Source: Omphalotus guepiniiformis
Lineage: Eukaryota; Basidiomycota; Agaricomycetes; Agaricales; Omphalotaceae
Reading direction: 5' to 3'
NCBI GenBank assembly: GCA_028554645.1
Contig: JAQOOI010000020.1
Span: 233,501-297,500, forward strand
DNA length: 64,000 nucleotides
The notes beneath the pieces were generated by a model. That model did no database searches. It saw only the letters and a list, made by a program, of their open reading frames with translations, and was not told where the DNA came from. Within the stretch, counting starts at the first letter, position 1; the number at the start of each line of letters is the position of its first letter. A program made the position numbers and the translations under genes. Shown piece after piece: positions 11,228 through 23,241 of the stretch.

Positions 11228-13693
11228 CTATTGCGCAGAGCATAGCTGCCACATCTTGACGGAATCACTATTCGGATAATTTCGCTCAGCATTCGCCATA
11301 TCTTCAACACGGTCACACAAGCAAAGTGGTTGGGGGCGGGATGGATCAACCCCGAGCAAAAGCAAAAGCAACTCACATGACGAAAGCCCTCTTCTCCAAA
11401 TCCTGTGGCCAGGTAGGATACCACTGATCTTGCGCGACAATAAAGTCTCTCATGGCAGCTACACACAAGTCCCAAGAAACAAAGATCAGCCAGCAGCTCG
11501 CAACTCAGCGAGAATCCGGGGGGAAAAAGACTTACTCAGTGACCCATCCAACCATGGTTTCTCGCTCCCATCAGGGAACCACCCATTGGTACCTCCAACA
11601 GCGACGTTCATGATGAGATAGAAACCTAAATTCGCAAGTCACGAACCTCAACACATTATCAAAACGGAACAAGACAATCAACTCACTTTCATCAAACGGA
11701 GCTGCCTTCGTACCATTCACCCACGGGTTCTGGAGTATAATAGACTGTGAACCGTTCTGCACGACTTCGGGGAAATCACCACGTTGCCAAAACGACTCCT
11801 TATTCATGCGGAGATCGAGGAGATGGTAGAGGCGGCTGTCGACGTAGATACGCCTGTGGGAGAGGGATTAAGGCGTGTCGTTAAATCATCGAAGGAAGAA
11901 ACACTGAAAGTAGAAGACACATACATAAAATCTTCCGTCCATTCCAGGGCATACGTATGAAACCCTTGATCATAGCTCCCCCTCTTCATCTTCCACCAAC
12001 CATAGGTCAGCGACACGGCGTTAAGCCAGGAGAGAGGGCCCCAGTTGAGGGAGCCTCGGACGTAGTCTGAGCCTTGTTTTGGGTAGGAAGGTCCGTTGCC
12101 TCGAGCTTCCATTATGTCGATTTCGCCTGTATAGGCGGAATAAATATTAGTGAAGAATAAGAGGAGAGAGGGAAAGCAGGGATGAAGGGGAAAAAAGCGT
12201 ACCACTCAAAGGCCAAGACCCGTAGGTGTCGTTGACGGGTAACATCCATATCGCAGGCCACATCTAGAAGTAAGAAAGTCCATATATGTGCATCAAAAAA
12301 CTGATCATGGACCTCATACACAGGTGAGTGCTTACCCAGTCACTGTAAAAGGGAACAAAGAGACTCGTCAGCAAAAAGATTCTCTCCAAGTATTCACCAG
12401 AGTGGACTGACCCTGTAGGAATTTTCGCTCGAACTTCCACCCTTCCGTACTTGATACTTGCGCTCTTTCGCGTTGTCAATCGGGCGCTCTGCACGGGATT
12501 GATGATAGTACCAGCAGTAGCGTTCGACACAGCTGAGCATGCTTTATAGTACGCTTTAGCATCGAAGGACGAGTCGGCGCCTGCAGAGGAGGTAGAAGAT
12601 CCTGAAGCTACAAAGCAATATGTCAATAAAAGAACAATAAGGCGTTGGAAGAAGCATTGAACGTACTTGGGTCACCATTCTCAAAAGTGGTATACGACTC
12701 TCCTTGGGTGATATTGTATGTGCAACCAGATATGTTATACACAAGCCCATTCCAGATCGAATCCATAGGCACCGAGTCACTCGTGAGCGTAGGCAAGATA
12801 TACAAATGCCCATTTGCCACGAACGAGTTGTTCGTCGAATCCGTCGTCATCTCAAACTCGCCATTACCAAACCCACTCATATCGACCTCCCTAAAGAACG
12901 TGCCGTTGTCCCCGAATACACCTTCATCAGAGTCGAACTCTTCGTCGAGGACAAGACAGAGGTCCTTCGGGTCGATCAACCGCACATTCCGATAGTCAGA
13001 GAAGCATTTGAGCGCACCAGCGATGCAACCGAGGAGCATCATCGCGTAGGTTATACCATAAGCGACGCGTGAATAGGGATCGCGTTTCGAGAGCCAGGGT
13101 TTCTCTATAGGGTTCTTCCCGTCCTCGTCAGGTACAAGCATGGTAGACTTGGGCCTCCCGCGCTTCGACTTGAGTGTCTGCGGATTGTTCACGGACTGGG
13201 AAGAGTACATCGTGTGCAGGCGGGAGGGAGGCAAAGCAAACGGTTCTCTCGTCCTCCCGCCATTCGACATGTGAACAGCACTGGAATAAGGAGAGTCGAC
13301 GGGTGTTGGACGGTTGGAGTAGTGGCTGATCGACGAAGATACTCGAGGGAGCTCAGCGTGGCTGCCGGTGACGGAGGTGAAACCGCTGCGAGGAACGAAG
13401 TTGTAGTTGGGAGAGTCGGCAGCTGTAGGGCGGCTGAAGTTGTAGCTGTCGCCTGAGTCTCCTCCGGGGGCGTCCGGTAATTGGAAGCGGGTGTCGGTGT
13501 TCCCCGCGTTGTGGGCTTCGAGGGTGCTGGTGTTGAGAGGCGTCGAAAGCACGGAAGATGGGTGTTGACCCAGAGCATATACAGGGTGGCTGGGGAGGTT
13601 TGCAGCTCGTGAGGTCAATGTGTTTGTTGATTCTGCATCGGAGGCGCTATCTTCAGTGACACTTTCCGTTGACTTGGGTTGAGATGAAAACAT
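11228..13693 (-). CDS. SKN1/KRE6-type beta-glucan synthesis protein (GH16), copy B
   Basis: This is the inverted paralogue of the 6431-8935 gene, with the same predicted role in cell-wall beta-1,6-glucan. The order is the same: low-complexity Ser/Thr/Pro N-terminus, KSKRGRPK, one membrane segment at about residues 220-240, GH16 domain with GEIDIMEARGN, and DSVKMWQLCSAQ end. The N-terminal ~180 residues have diverged most; the membrane and catalytic parts are close to copy A. The 7-nt exon is conserved at 12336-12342. The intron near 11930 uses a standard gtatgt donor directly in frame, unlike copy A. The first intron donor is gtacgt here but gttcgt in copy A. The ATG at 13693 follows a leader block shared with copy A. 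The gene looks intact, so both copies may be active. Confidence 0.88.
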
Positions 13694-13790
13694 GCTCTTG
13701 ACGGGGGTGGATCCTTCACAAAATTTTCGACCTTTTGTATGTCATTCCAATATATTCTTTTTCTGTTTCGATGTTCAAGGCCTCGACTCG
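13694..13790 (-). promoter_or_regulatory. Conserved promoter/5' leader of KRE6-like copy B
   Basis: On the minus strand the ordered blocks match copy A: ctcgagtcgagg, aacatcgaaacagaaaaa, an AT-rich tata stretch, acaaaaggtcgaa, and ccacccccgtcaagag directly before the ATG. Their conservation against a more diverged background suggests shared regulation of the two paralogues. Confidence 0.5.
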
Positions 13791-14165
13791 AGATCCAAAT
13801 GTCAACCTTCTGGCTGTGGGTGAGAAATTAGTCAATGTCAGCAACGATGATGTATACTCAGGCTTACTAGTGTATCCGTCATCATTTACTAGGAACAAGC
13901 CTTCCTGTTTATCCGACTTCCACACATACATCCATCAGTTTCGCGCCGAACTCGTCAATGGACCACCGACAAGCTGAAGTGTCCGGGACCAATAAACACG
14001 TCTCCACGAGCTCCGATCCACCTAGACACTTGGTACTACCAATGCCGAATGATTCAGACCAGCAGATCTATCCCGAAGCGGCAGTAAGACTCCCAGTTCT
14101 CGGCTGATCCTCTTTGCAGTGCAGACCGGGCGAGTAGGGGATAAGGAGGATAAGGAGAAGATTGA

Positions 14166-16800
14166 AAGAGACTGAACTGAGGAAGATCAACACTACGTTA
14201 GATAGCTAATTAGAAGAGAGTACACCACGCACATGCTGATATGTCGTCCTTTTGTGCGTCAAAGAGTGGAATATCTGACGTATACATAATTCATGACGCT
14301 GAACTGTAAGGTCACGTCGAGACTGAACATAGTCGAGCGAAGGTTTCAAGGGAAAAAAATGTAAATCATCGGAGAAGCTGCAAAGTTCCAAAAACAGTGA
14401 TTCCTAAGTTTTCGGAAATCCGTATCGCCGGTCCGGGCCCTCCTCACCCACTTTCATTGGTCAAAGAACTACATAGCTCTCATTGCCTCTGAGCCTTCGC
14501 GGACCTCGGAACCGGCGCTCTGGCAAAGTGCATTAGAATAAGTTGTTCCGTTCAGGACCCTTCACCGCCGGGGATACTGTATGGGTGCTGTGCTGAGTAC
14601 TGCATCAGTGTGGCGTAAATTTTTAATTGGCTTGCGGCTCATGCAAAAATTTCCGTTGAAATGGCAGACCAAGACTTCAGTATGGTGTGATTTCCTTGAA
14701 CGGTCTGGCTGTGTGTTTGTACGTATGCAGAGTCTTCGTCTTGAACGGTGAAGTCGATATCTAAGGTGGGAGCGAAATGTAAGTGATACTACGTTCCGTT
14801 CTCTTGCTCTTTTTCATGACGCGACAGCCTGCGACAGCGCGCAGGGAAGGAAGGAAGTATGTATAGTATTACCGGCATGGGTCCAAGTAATGTAGCATGT
14901 ACTCTAGGCTCTCTTGCCAGCTCGTTTCTAGAAATTCAGGCCACATGGCCTGTCGGTCCGTACGGTCCGACCTCATTTCGTAGAAACGGCTGGTCCAAAC
15001 GGTAGCCATTTTGGCGCGTGCAGCCAAATGTGACATTGAACTTAGGCTCAACAACTTCAAAAATTTTGTATTTTACAGACTATGAGATTTACCCGTTTTG
15101 AAGAACGCTGATTCGAATGGTATAGATGTCAAAAAAATTTTTTTTTTAACAATTTGCAGTGTTGGTCTGGATGTGTGCAGCGTGCTGAGTCAGAGTTTGA
15201 TGACCTCGAGCATCCCTTCTACAGTACAAGTAAAGCTCAAAAAAAATCATATTTCTATGACATATCTCATTCTGTTCTGGTTGACGAGAGACAAAGATTC
15301 ATATAGGTCTCTCGAGAAATTTTTTTTATAAGTAAAAGCCAAAATTCTTTGAAGTCCAATGTCACAAACCGTGACCCTGCCAAAGTGACAACGGTCAGGA
15401 CCAGCCGTTCCACAAGAGCATCTATTGTTTGTTGCGCAAACAACTAGTTTTGGATGTTTATCGTCCAAACATGCTCGCGTGGACGGCTGGTCGCGAGCCT
15501 ACATGTACTCATTGATTAATATCATCGGATATATCGGATATGTACCTGCCCTGCATGTCGCGGTTCAAGCTCAAGTGGGATCCTGGATTCCTTCCAATTG
15601 CAAGGCTCTTCTGTCTTCTTCAGGTTACTTTGTATGTAGCCTAAGCACGTGGGATCAGTAAAAGCAAAAGAACACCTGGCAGAACAAGGCCTATGCTATA
15701 TGCGTACGACGAACCTGCGTGGCCACACTTTATCATCTCTTATCATGAGACGGAATCAATGATGGAGACCAAAAGAGAAAATGAAAACTTCCACGGACAA
15801 TGAAAGAAGAATGATTACTCCTTCGACGGTGATACCCCACTTGAAAGCCTGACAAGAGTCTAGTAAGAACCTGAATCTAGAATGTCACGGTGCGCATATC
15901 ATTGTTTGATAACTGAGACATTTGAACTGAACTAGTAAAGATGCAGATATATCGGTAAGGTTCAGTATATACACTGTAGTGAGTGGAGTAAGTACATATC
16001 GGACAGTGACACTACCGCTCGGCGCTAGATAACATTTTCGATCGGAGATCGCGAAGGCTTTTTCGGCAGCACATGGCAGTGTTGATGTACCTTATTACTT
16101 TTCTTTCTGAACTTCACCTTTCTGTGACTCTCGTCTCACAGCATTGTCTGTCGCTGCCGATACTCTATCTGGAGTGCTTCTTGCCTTGCCTTAATCGCCC
16201 TTCGCAGTTCCGTCTTGGCTCTCGAACTTCGAAAACAAATTGCTCGCAGATAAAGAACCAACCTGAAGTCTACACTTCTCATCAAGGCCTATAGAGGCCT
16301 ATAGCCATCCCCTTAGTAAACGAAAAAAGAAACCAACTACGTAGCCTGGTGCCTCGCCTCTTGAACTGCACTTCTACACGGCAGAAGTGTACGACGAACG
16401 GCACTCATGCATGAAATGCTGTTCTTTGGACATACGTCTGACGGTCTGATGTATGACCCGCATTGTCCTACTGTATCGGACTACATAGCAGTACCTTCTC
16501 ACCCGGCCATGGAGCGATACTTATGACGGAGCCTGTAAGATCTTTTTTTTTTTTTGTTCGAGGGACCTAGAACAAATGCTAGATGCCATAGACATGGAGT
16601 ACCTGAATTTCGAAGCAAGCATTTGTCCGAGCCTGCCAATTGAACAATCAAGTTGAATCGAATTCAAGCTGTCGGGATTTCTACTACAAGCTACTATACA
16701 CGGATTTCCTTTAAAACGAGATCGATTGCATCCTTGACTTATCATATTCTACGACTCGACTTTCACCCATTTGTTCTTCAGCCCACAGTAATAGAGGGCT
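14166..16800. other. Intergenic, no gene recognised
   Basis: This 2.6-kb stretch separates the KRE6-like copy B promoter from the GT2 gene. Open frames are short on both strands and lack recognisable domains. Minor features are poly-A/T runs near 15130 and 16540 and a short tandem repeat (aggcctatag twice near 16285-16304). The last few hundred bases are the likely GT2 promoter. Confidence 0.5.
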
Positions 16801-19800
16801 ATGGACTATGATAATGACGATGCTATCCTTCACTTTCTTTGGGCCAAAGTACGTTTTCTTTTCCGTTCGATTTCTCGTCTGCTAATCATCATGGATCATA
16901 GACCCAAGGGGATGCATGGTTCAAGCCAACGGAGGAGAATGTCTCTTCAGGTGTTTGCCTCCGTGTCGAACCCGGATTCTTTCGAGTTTTCCCTTACGAA
17001 AATCGCTTTCTGATTCCGTTCGAGGCCGCCGTCCGTGCCCTCAACCCGCTCGTTGCGATAAAAATCAGAAGCGCTGCGGTTCATGCAACTGTTGCCACTA
17101 TGTATGCAGCGCTCTCTTTGTCGTAAGACTCGTACTAAAATCTTCTCATTAGCTCAGCGGACGCGGATGCATTATATCTAGATGTTGGGACCCGTATTCA
17201 AGTTTTAGACACTATTGGACAACTCCCTGAAGCAGACAAAGAGCAATGTGGAGCTTTCGTCGTACGTCCATGACAGGATATCGAATTCTGCTACTCTTAA
17301 CTCACGACTACTAAAGCGTGATGAACGTATTCTCATCGTATGGTCAGACGATTTGGACAATATCGTTGAACTATGCCACGACTTCGAGGTCAAGTTAATG
17401 AAATTCGTCTGGCGCCAACGGCATACTGGTGCGGCATCGTTTAGCATGTCTGGTAGCTACTCCATCTCGCCTTCTACGGCGGCTTCAATCGTCGACCTTA
17501 CCGAAAAGGACAAGAATCTCCCTACTGAGATTCCAGAAGACTCTTCAACAGCGAGTACTTCATCGCCAGCGAATAACACACCTAAATCCAAGTCGAAGTG
17601 GGCCTGGAGCTGGAAGCTTTCGTCGAAGAAAGTGTCCAGTGGCACAGAATCTGATCCGGAAAAGGGTGCTACGCCTCAAGCACGTCCCATTCGCCTATTC
17701 GCTCCTTTCTATGGCGGTTTCGGTGCTGGTCTCTCTATTTGTAAGTTTAATCATGTCTGCTCTACCCTGTCGATCTCATCTGATTCTTTGTAGTCTTCAT
17801 CTGGTGTGGTGCATCGGTTCTGCTACAGGAGTATCGACTCGACCATGACGCAACGAGGTTTGCCTTGCTTGCTACCGCCCCGTTCCTTCTATGCGTGTCG
17901 CTAGTGAGTCATCAGTCTATAGTGTGTAAGGGACAAGTCTCATCCGAATCCATTCTCCTAGTTTTTTGCACTACAAGTCATTTCCTCCATATCCTTCTTG
18001 TACGAAATTTTCTTCTCTCATAATACCCATTCACTCATTGATATATCATCGCTATTTTAGGCTAGGTCCTGTCGCTCAGTATCACGAAAACTCCCGCTAC
18101 TACTCTGCGATTCCCCCTGAGGCCAATCCTGAATTGGATACTCATCTCCCTCATGTTACTATTGAACTGCCGGTATACAAGGAGAGCTTGGAGGAAACAA
18201 TGTTCGTCGATTTTACTCACTCGTGCATGCGCATGCGGAGCCGGACCCTCGATCAATGGTGGGGTCGAAGAGTCCGTCTCCGGTATCCCATTTGCCATTT
18301 AGGCTTCTCATTTCTTTCGGGGCTTACGGGTGTATCGGCTTTTATGAGTTGACGCTGACATTTTAATTTCTGTTTAGCTCTCCTTCAGTGATTTCAATTA
18401 AAAAGGCTATGCAGACATACGCTCGGCAGGGTGGGACGTCGGCCATCTTCGTACATGATGACGGGTTACAGCTAATCAGCCCTGAAGAGCGAGAGAAGCG
18501 GATTCGGTTCTATGCCAATCACAACATTGGATGGGTCGCTCGACCACCTCATTCCAGTGATCCTGATGGATTCAAGCGGGCTGGTCGTTTCAAGAAGGCC
18601 TCAAATATGAATTACGGATTGGCGTTGTCGTTGAAGATGGAAAAGAAGATTTTGGAGCTTGAAATGTTGGAGAAGACTGGACGGGAAGTCGCTGAAGAGG
18701 GCAAGTGTTTGGAAGACCGCGCGTTGGACTTGGCCATCGAAGAAGTATTCGTAGAGACCGGCAAAAAATGGAAGCCTTGGGCTTGCAATGGCAGGTCTCT
18801 CCGGGCGGGCGATATCATCCTCATTGTCGACTCGGACACTGTCGTACCAGAGGTGAGGCTGTTTGTCAGTATCTATAGTATGCTGCATGCTTACTTCTTC
18901 ATTTTTTAGGATTGTCTCCGAGATGCAGCGAGAGAACTAGCTGAATGTCCGAACGTTGCTATTATACAGCATGAATCTGGTGCGTAAACCCCCCACAGCA
19001 ATGCCGAGACAAGGGTCTTATGTTTTTTTTCCTCATCTGAAGTTATGCAGGTTGCTTACCATTATTTCGAGAATGGTATCGCCCATTTTACTCGCAGAAT
19101 CAATAGGTGTATATCTATGGGGTGTGCTAACGGGGAGATCGCTCCTTTTGTGGGCCACAACGCCTTCCTGCGGTGGTCCGCTATCCAAGATGCCGCTTTC
19201 ATCGACCCGGATGATGGTGTGAAGAAGATCTGGTCAGAATCTAACGTCTCCGAGGACTTTGACATGGCTTTGCGGCTACAGGTGCGGTTGTTGTCGTTTT
19301 GGATTAGTTCAAACCTTTTCCCTGAACGTTCGTCGATTTTAGCTCAAAGGTTATATTATTCGCTGGGCTACCTACTCTGAAGGCGGCTTTAAGGAAGGCG
19401 TATCTCTCACTGTCGACGACGAGCTAAACAGGTGGCAAAAATATGCTTATGGTTGCACTTCTCTCGTGTCCCTCCGTTCGACTGAAGGATTGACTACTGC
19501 TGCTTCAGGTTGCAACGAGCTCATTTTCAATCCTCTCATACGTTGGTGGAAGACGGGACCCATCACTAAACAACTGCGGACGTTCTTGTGGTCCGGCGCT
19601 CCAGTGCACTACAAGATCAGTATGATGTCCTACATGTTCTCGTACTACGGCCTCGCGGCCTCCGCGTTGCTTTCAGTGCTCAACTACTTGCTTTTGGGAT
19701 GGGCATTCGATGTCGATGGGTACTATTTGAAGAGTTTCGAGATCTGGCTAGCCTGTACGGTGGTATTCCCTGGTGCAGGGAACATAGGGTATACATTGCT

Positions 19801-20442
19801 CGAATACCGCCTCGGTCACCGGAATATCTTCTCCGCATTCCTCGAAAATATCACCTGGATTCCCTTCTTGTGAGTCTTCATGAATCTGACGTATCCCCAG
19901 ACGCTTGCTTACAATGGCGAACTTAGTTTCTTCTTCTTTGGTGGTTTGAGTGTGCATTTATCGACTGCATTGCTTGCGCATATGTTCTCCTATAACATCA
20001 CATGGGGTGCGACGAAGAAGGTGAGTTATTCGTGCGATACGATGTACAGGCTAGATCTCATGATTTTTGCATTACAGGAAGTCGAGCGGTCAAACTTCTT
20101 CATTGAAGTGCCTCGAATCTGGAAACGTTACTGGCCCGTCATTCTTATGGGAATCATTACCGTTGCTGCTATAATCGTTTTATCTCTACCCCTCGTCCCC
20201 CCTTCGTGGAGGATTCCCGGCACATCTTGGGCTGTCATTCTTCCTCTCGCGTGAGTACCCTACATCAATTTGCTATACGCATTACTGAGATTCGATTCCA
20301 ATTTTTCAGTATCGTTGTCTCTGGACACTTGCTTTTCCCTGTGAGTATCATCTCACCATCTCACGTTCCCGTGATATACAAGCATACTAACATCTTCATC
20401 AAGGTTGTACTCAACCCCTGGCTCATGATCTTCTCATACTAA
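16801..20442 (+). CDS. Membrane glycosyltransferase family 2 polysaccharide synthase
   Basis: This is a fungal processive GT2 of the group that includes the Zymoseptoria tritici hyphal-growth GT2; the sugar product of that family is not settled. The model starts at MDYDNDDAILHFLWAK (16801). It has an N-terminal soluble domain, a Ser-rich linker with KSKSKWAWSWK, two or more membrane segments, then the catalytic domain. Catalytic features are VHDDG, DSDTVVPED, the acidic motif SEDFDMALRLQ, and WQKYAYGC where related enzymes have QxxRW. C-terminal membrane helices follow (FFFFGGLSVHL; VILMGIITVAAIIVLSL). More than ten introns are needed. Two are uncertain: near 17130 a 30-nt intron or a ~51-nt one starting at gtatgc, and near 18201, where the donor appears to be gttcgt. 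The neighbouring KRE6-like pair gives a cell-wall flavour to 6-20 kb, but no functional link is shown. Confidence 0.8.
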
Positions 20443-21134
20443 ACAGCGATACGCCTGTTGGTTCCGCATGTACATTTTCATTCATTTTATCCTACATTTA
20501 CTTTTAATTATCTGTCACCCATGCCAACTCGCTCACTTCCCGTTTTCTCGTTTTGGGTCTTAAAATTATCACTTTGGAACTATGTATTCTCCACACTTCT
20601 CTTTGAATAGGGACTTTTGTCACTCGTATAGCCGCGCCGCACATCATACATGTTTAACCCAGTCGTTTTCAATAGATATACTATTATATCTTAGCGTTTT
20701 TATCTCCCACATATACATATGTACATCTGTACTATTCTTAGGTGACTCCAGCACTTCGAATATAGAATTGAGTCATGAAACCGGTATTTTCAGAATCGAC
20801 AACACATTTTTAGTGCCGACGAGACTGTCGGTTTGTTTGTCACTCGTAAGCTTTACTTCTTTAGCAAGCGGGGAGTCCTGTGTATAGGGCTTCGAGCCGA
20901 TTCGTTCTGCAGCGACTAAGAACGAAGTTCCCGCAGTACGCTTACCACAGTAATCTAGGAGCACTCGCAACATCCTCAGAAAAATCCATTCCTTCCAGTC
21001 GATAGTATTCACTCTATTCAATCGAGTTTGTGCATTCACCGAATAGCCCTTCAGAGGGGCATGATTTGTCGTTCAAAAAATGATAATAGAATATTGGAAG
21101 AAAAACAAAGAGAATAAATCGAGGATAAGTACCC
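20443..21134. other. Intergenic between GT2 and F-box-like gene
   Basis: AT-rich 692-bp spacer between two convergent genes, holding the GT2 3' end and the end of the F-box-like gene. I see no open frame with recognisable content and no RNA gene. Confidence 0.6.
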
Positions 21135-22590
21135 TCACTGACCAAGACGTATTTTTAAACAATACCCTTCATCAAGACTTACAACCCCGCAAGCAACGTG
21201 CTTCGCTAAATTATCCCCGAGGGAGATGCTGTACTCGAAAGCCCGATAGAACTGAAAGGCCACCTGCCTTTCGATCTTAGCCGTGCCTCTCCTCCCTTCC
21301 GTTAGCAGCCTACTCTTTTCCAATCTCCTGTCCAGAGCTATCCAATCTTCGGAATTTGTATTAAGTACTTCGTAGTTGGTCCACCACTTCAAATTGACTG
21401 TAAGATTGAACTTTTCAAGCCTTCCCACCTCGTCTGCGGCATCAATTAAGTTCATGGAAAGTTTGAAGAGAGATGGAAACCCCGTGCGTCCGAAATCTGC
21501 TCCGAAGTCCATGCTTAAGGTGACATTCTTCAGAGAGGGTAGGTTCGAATTGATTATTGCGAGGAAAATATCGTTGTGCGTGGCTGAGCGGAATTCAATT
21601 ACTCTTGTTAATCAGAGAGGGCTCATCTATAAGAGACTTACGTTTCATAATCAATGTAATCGTCTCTAATGTCTCCCCCGACTTCTTGCAGAGGTCCGTC
21701 ACCGCCTCTCCTTCCATGCCTTCCATCAGTCTCAAATCCAGTAACAGATTCCTCAAGCACATCACATTCACCGTAAACCCTGGTTGATGGATTAACAAAG
21801 ACTTTGCCAATGACGCCGTTCTATAGCCCAATTCTAGCGATTCAAGACACGATGACGGCGTGGACTCAGACATCGGAGTCTCAGCGTATTGAGCTGCTGG
21901 TGAATATCGGGGTGTATAGGAGACAGGTCCAAACATCCCTAACGAGAGATAGTTCAACGACGAGCAGTTTTCGAGCAGCTCGTAAAGTGCCTTCATAGAC
22001 TCTGCCTTTTCAGCTGGAAAACCTATCTCTACACCATGTAATGCGCACGGTGCGCTCAGTATACGCTGCAGCGATATTTTCAACGGCAATGAAAAACAGT
22101 CGAAGCGAGTTTCTTGACGGAAGGATATTATGGACAGTCTTTCTAGGTTGTTTAAAGCGTCGAGAACGAGCGGGAGGGTGTCATCGTTGTAAAGCCAGCT
22201 TGTGGGTAGCTTCGAATCAGATCCATACACCATGTCATCCAGCGCGTCATCCACAATAACCAACGCTTTCACCAGTGGTGCAAGTCTAGGAGACTGCTTC
22301 AGCAGTGAGTGAAATGATTTGGAGGAACCATAGTTCCTTTGTTGTGTTCTGACACAGTTTTCAGCTAGGCGCCATGTCCAGTTTACCCCGTCTGATCGAC
22401 TTTGAAGCACGACCGAGGAGAATATGAGGGCCTGGCTCCGAGAGAGTGTACATCGCGAAACGAGAGCCAGTGACCTGAGCGTCACTAAGTCGTCGCTGAG
22501 GTGATCAATGGTGGCGTCGAGGAGCTCTTGAGGGAGCGCTACTGCTCGTACAGGTGGGAGTGAAACGTCGGCTATGGGCGCGAGCATCAT
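21135..22590 (-). CDS. F-box-like/leucine-rich-type protein
   Basis: The N-terminus carries the degenerate F-box motif common in Agaricomycetes (LPQELLDATIDHLSDD followed by TLRSLALVSRC). Such motifs bind Skp1 in SCF ubiquitin ligases; the rest would select a substrate. The remaining ~380 residues are leucine-rich, with irregular repeats such as LPLVLDALNNLERLSI and LLENCSSLNYLSL, as in F-box/LRR proteins. Two exons are joined by a GT-AG intron (about 21585-21642), giving ...LIMKPTHNDIFLAIINSN.... I start at the MM pair (22590) because the upstream in-frame extension has no ATG. Mushroom genomes hold dozens to hundreds of such genes, and the substrate cannot be inferred. Confidence 0.7.
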
Positions 22591-23241
22591 TGGGGAGAGA
22601 ACCAAGTTCACAAGTTTCCACTGTGCTAGTGATATCGTACGACTTGAAGACGAATGCTCAACGTGTAGCGGAATATTGAGTGGCGTTGCCCTACCTCGGG
22701 TTATTTAAGGTAAGTTTATGTAGATGACAGATGGATTGTTGTATCAATCAATGCAAAGTGTCTTACCTGTAGCTCATGCATTATTACATGTATATGTATA
22801 TTCAGTATGTATGGTCTCCACGTGTGCGGGGTACCAACAACCTAAACCATTGGAGTAAGATTGCATGCGGTTTGGGATGAGTGGAACAAGTGGAAGCAGA
22901 GAAGCTTAGGAAAATACTTCATAGTAGATTCATATCGCAGGGTGTACGATAAATCATAATCAAGACCAGAGGTTTTTCTTGAAATATCCAAGTCAAAAAC
23001 AAGGAAGAACGAAAACGCGGAATGAAAGTGACTTCCACACTAAAGTGGCGCCCGTGTATATATGGAAGTTTGCGGACAAGTTACGCTTTGGCCATTGTCT
23101 TGTTTTTTTCCACGTGCCTTTGCTTGGTACACAAGGCTATGCCAATCAACAGCACGACCTTGCAAATCTAAAGACTCAAAGGCATTCTCCGCTTGTTAAC
23201 TATCCAGTCTATCCTTCATCAGTGGCCTCTGTGAAGGTCGG
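22591..23241. other. Intergenic between divergent F-box-like and SAC3 genes
   Basis: This 651-bp divergent spacer should hold the promoters of both genes. An open frame from about 22979 overlaps the SAC3 first exon in another frame, and I treat it as spurious. No clear TATA box or repeat stands out. Confidence 0.5.

Larger units (their letters stand above)
11228..14165 (-). repeat. Right arm of inverted duplication (KRE6-like copy B plus promoter)
   Basis: This is the reverse-orientation counterpart of about 5935-8935. Upstream similarity continues past the ATG to about 14165, where ctactcgcccggtctgcactgcaaa is shared in reverse complement with the left arm near 5957. The spacer between arms (8936-11227) is unique and holds the secreted-protein gene. 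Confidence 0.8.

Noticed and set aside
17215..17283. Start of the GT2 protein at MDNSLKQTKSNV
   Set aside because: This frame only opens inside an intron and the end of an upstream exon in another frame. Splicing from 16801 gives TRIQVLDTIGQLP...RDERILIVWSDDLD, which fits the family.
19873..19903. 31-nt intron in GT2 (gtgagt...ccccag)
   Set aside because: A 58-nt intron ending at gaacttag gives the better family match (WIPFF...FFGGLSVHL) and a normal size.
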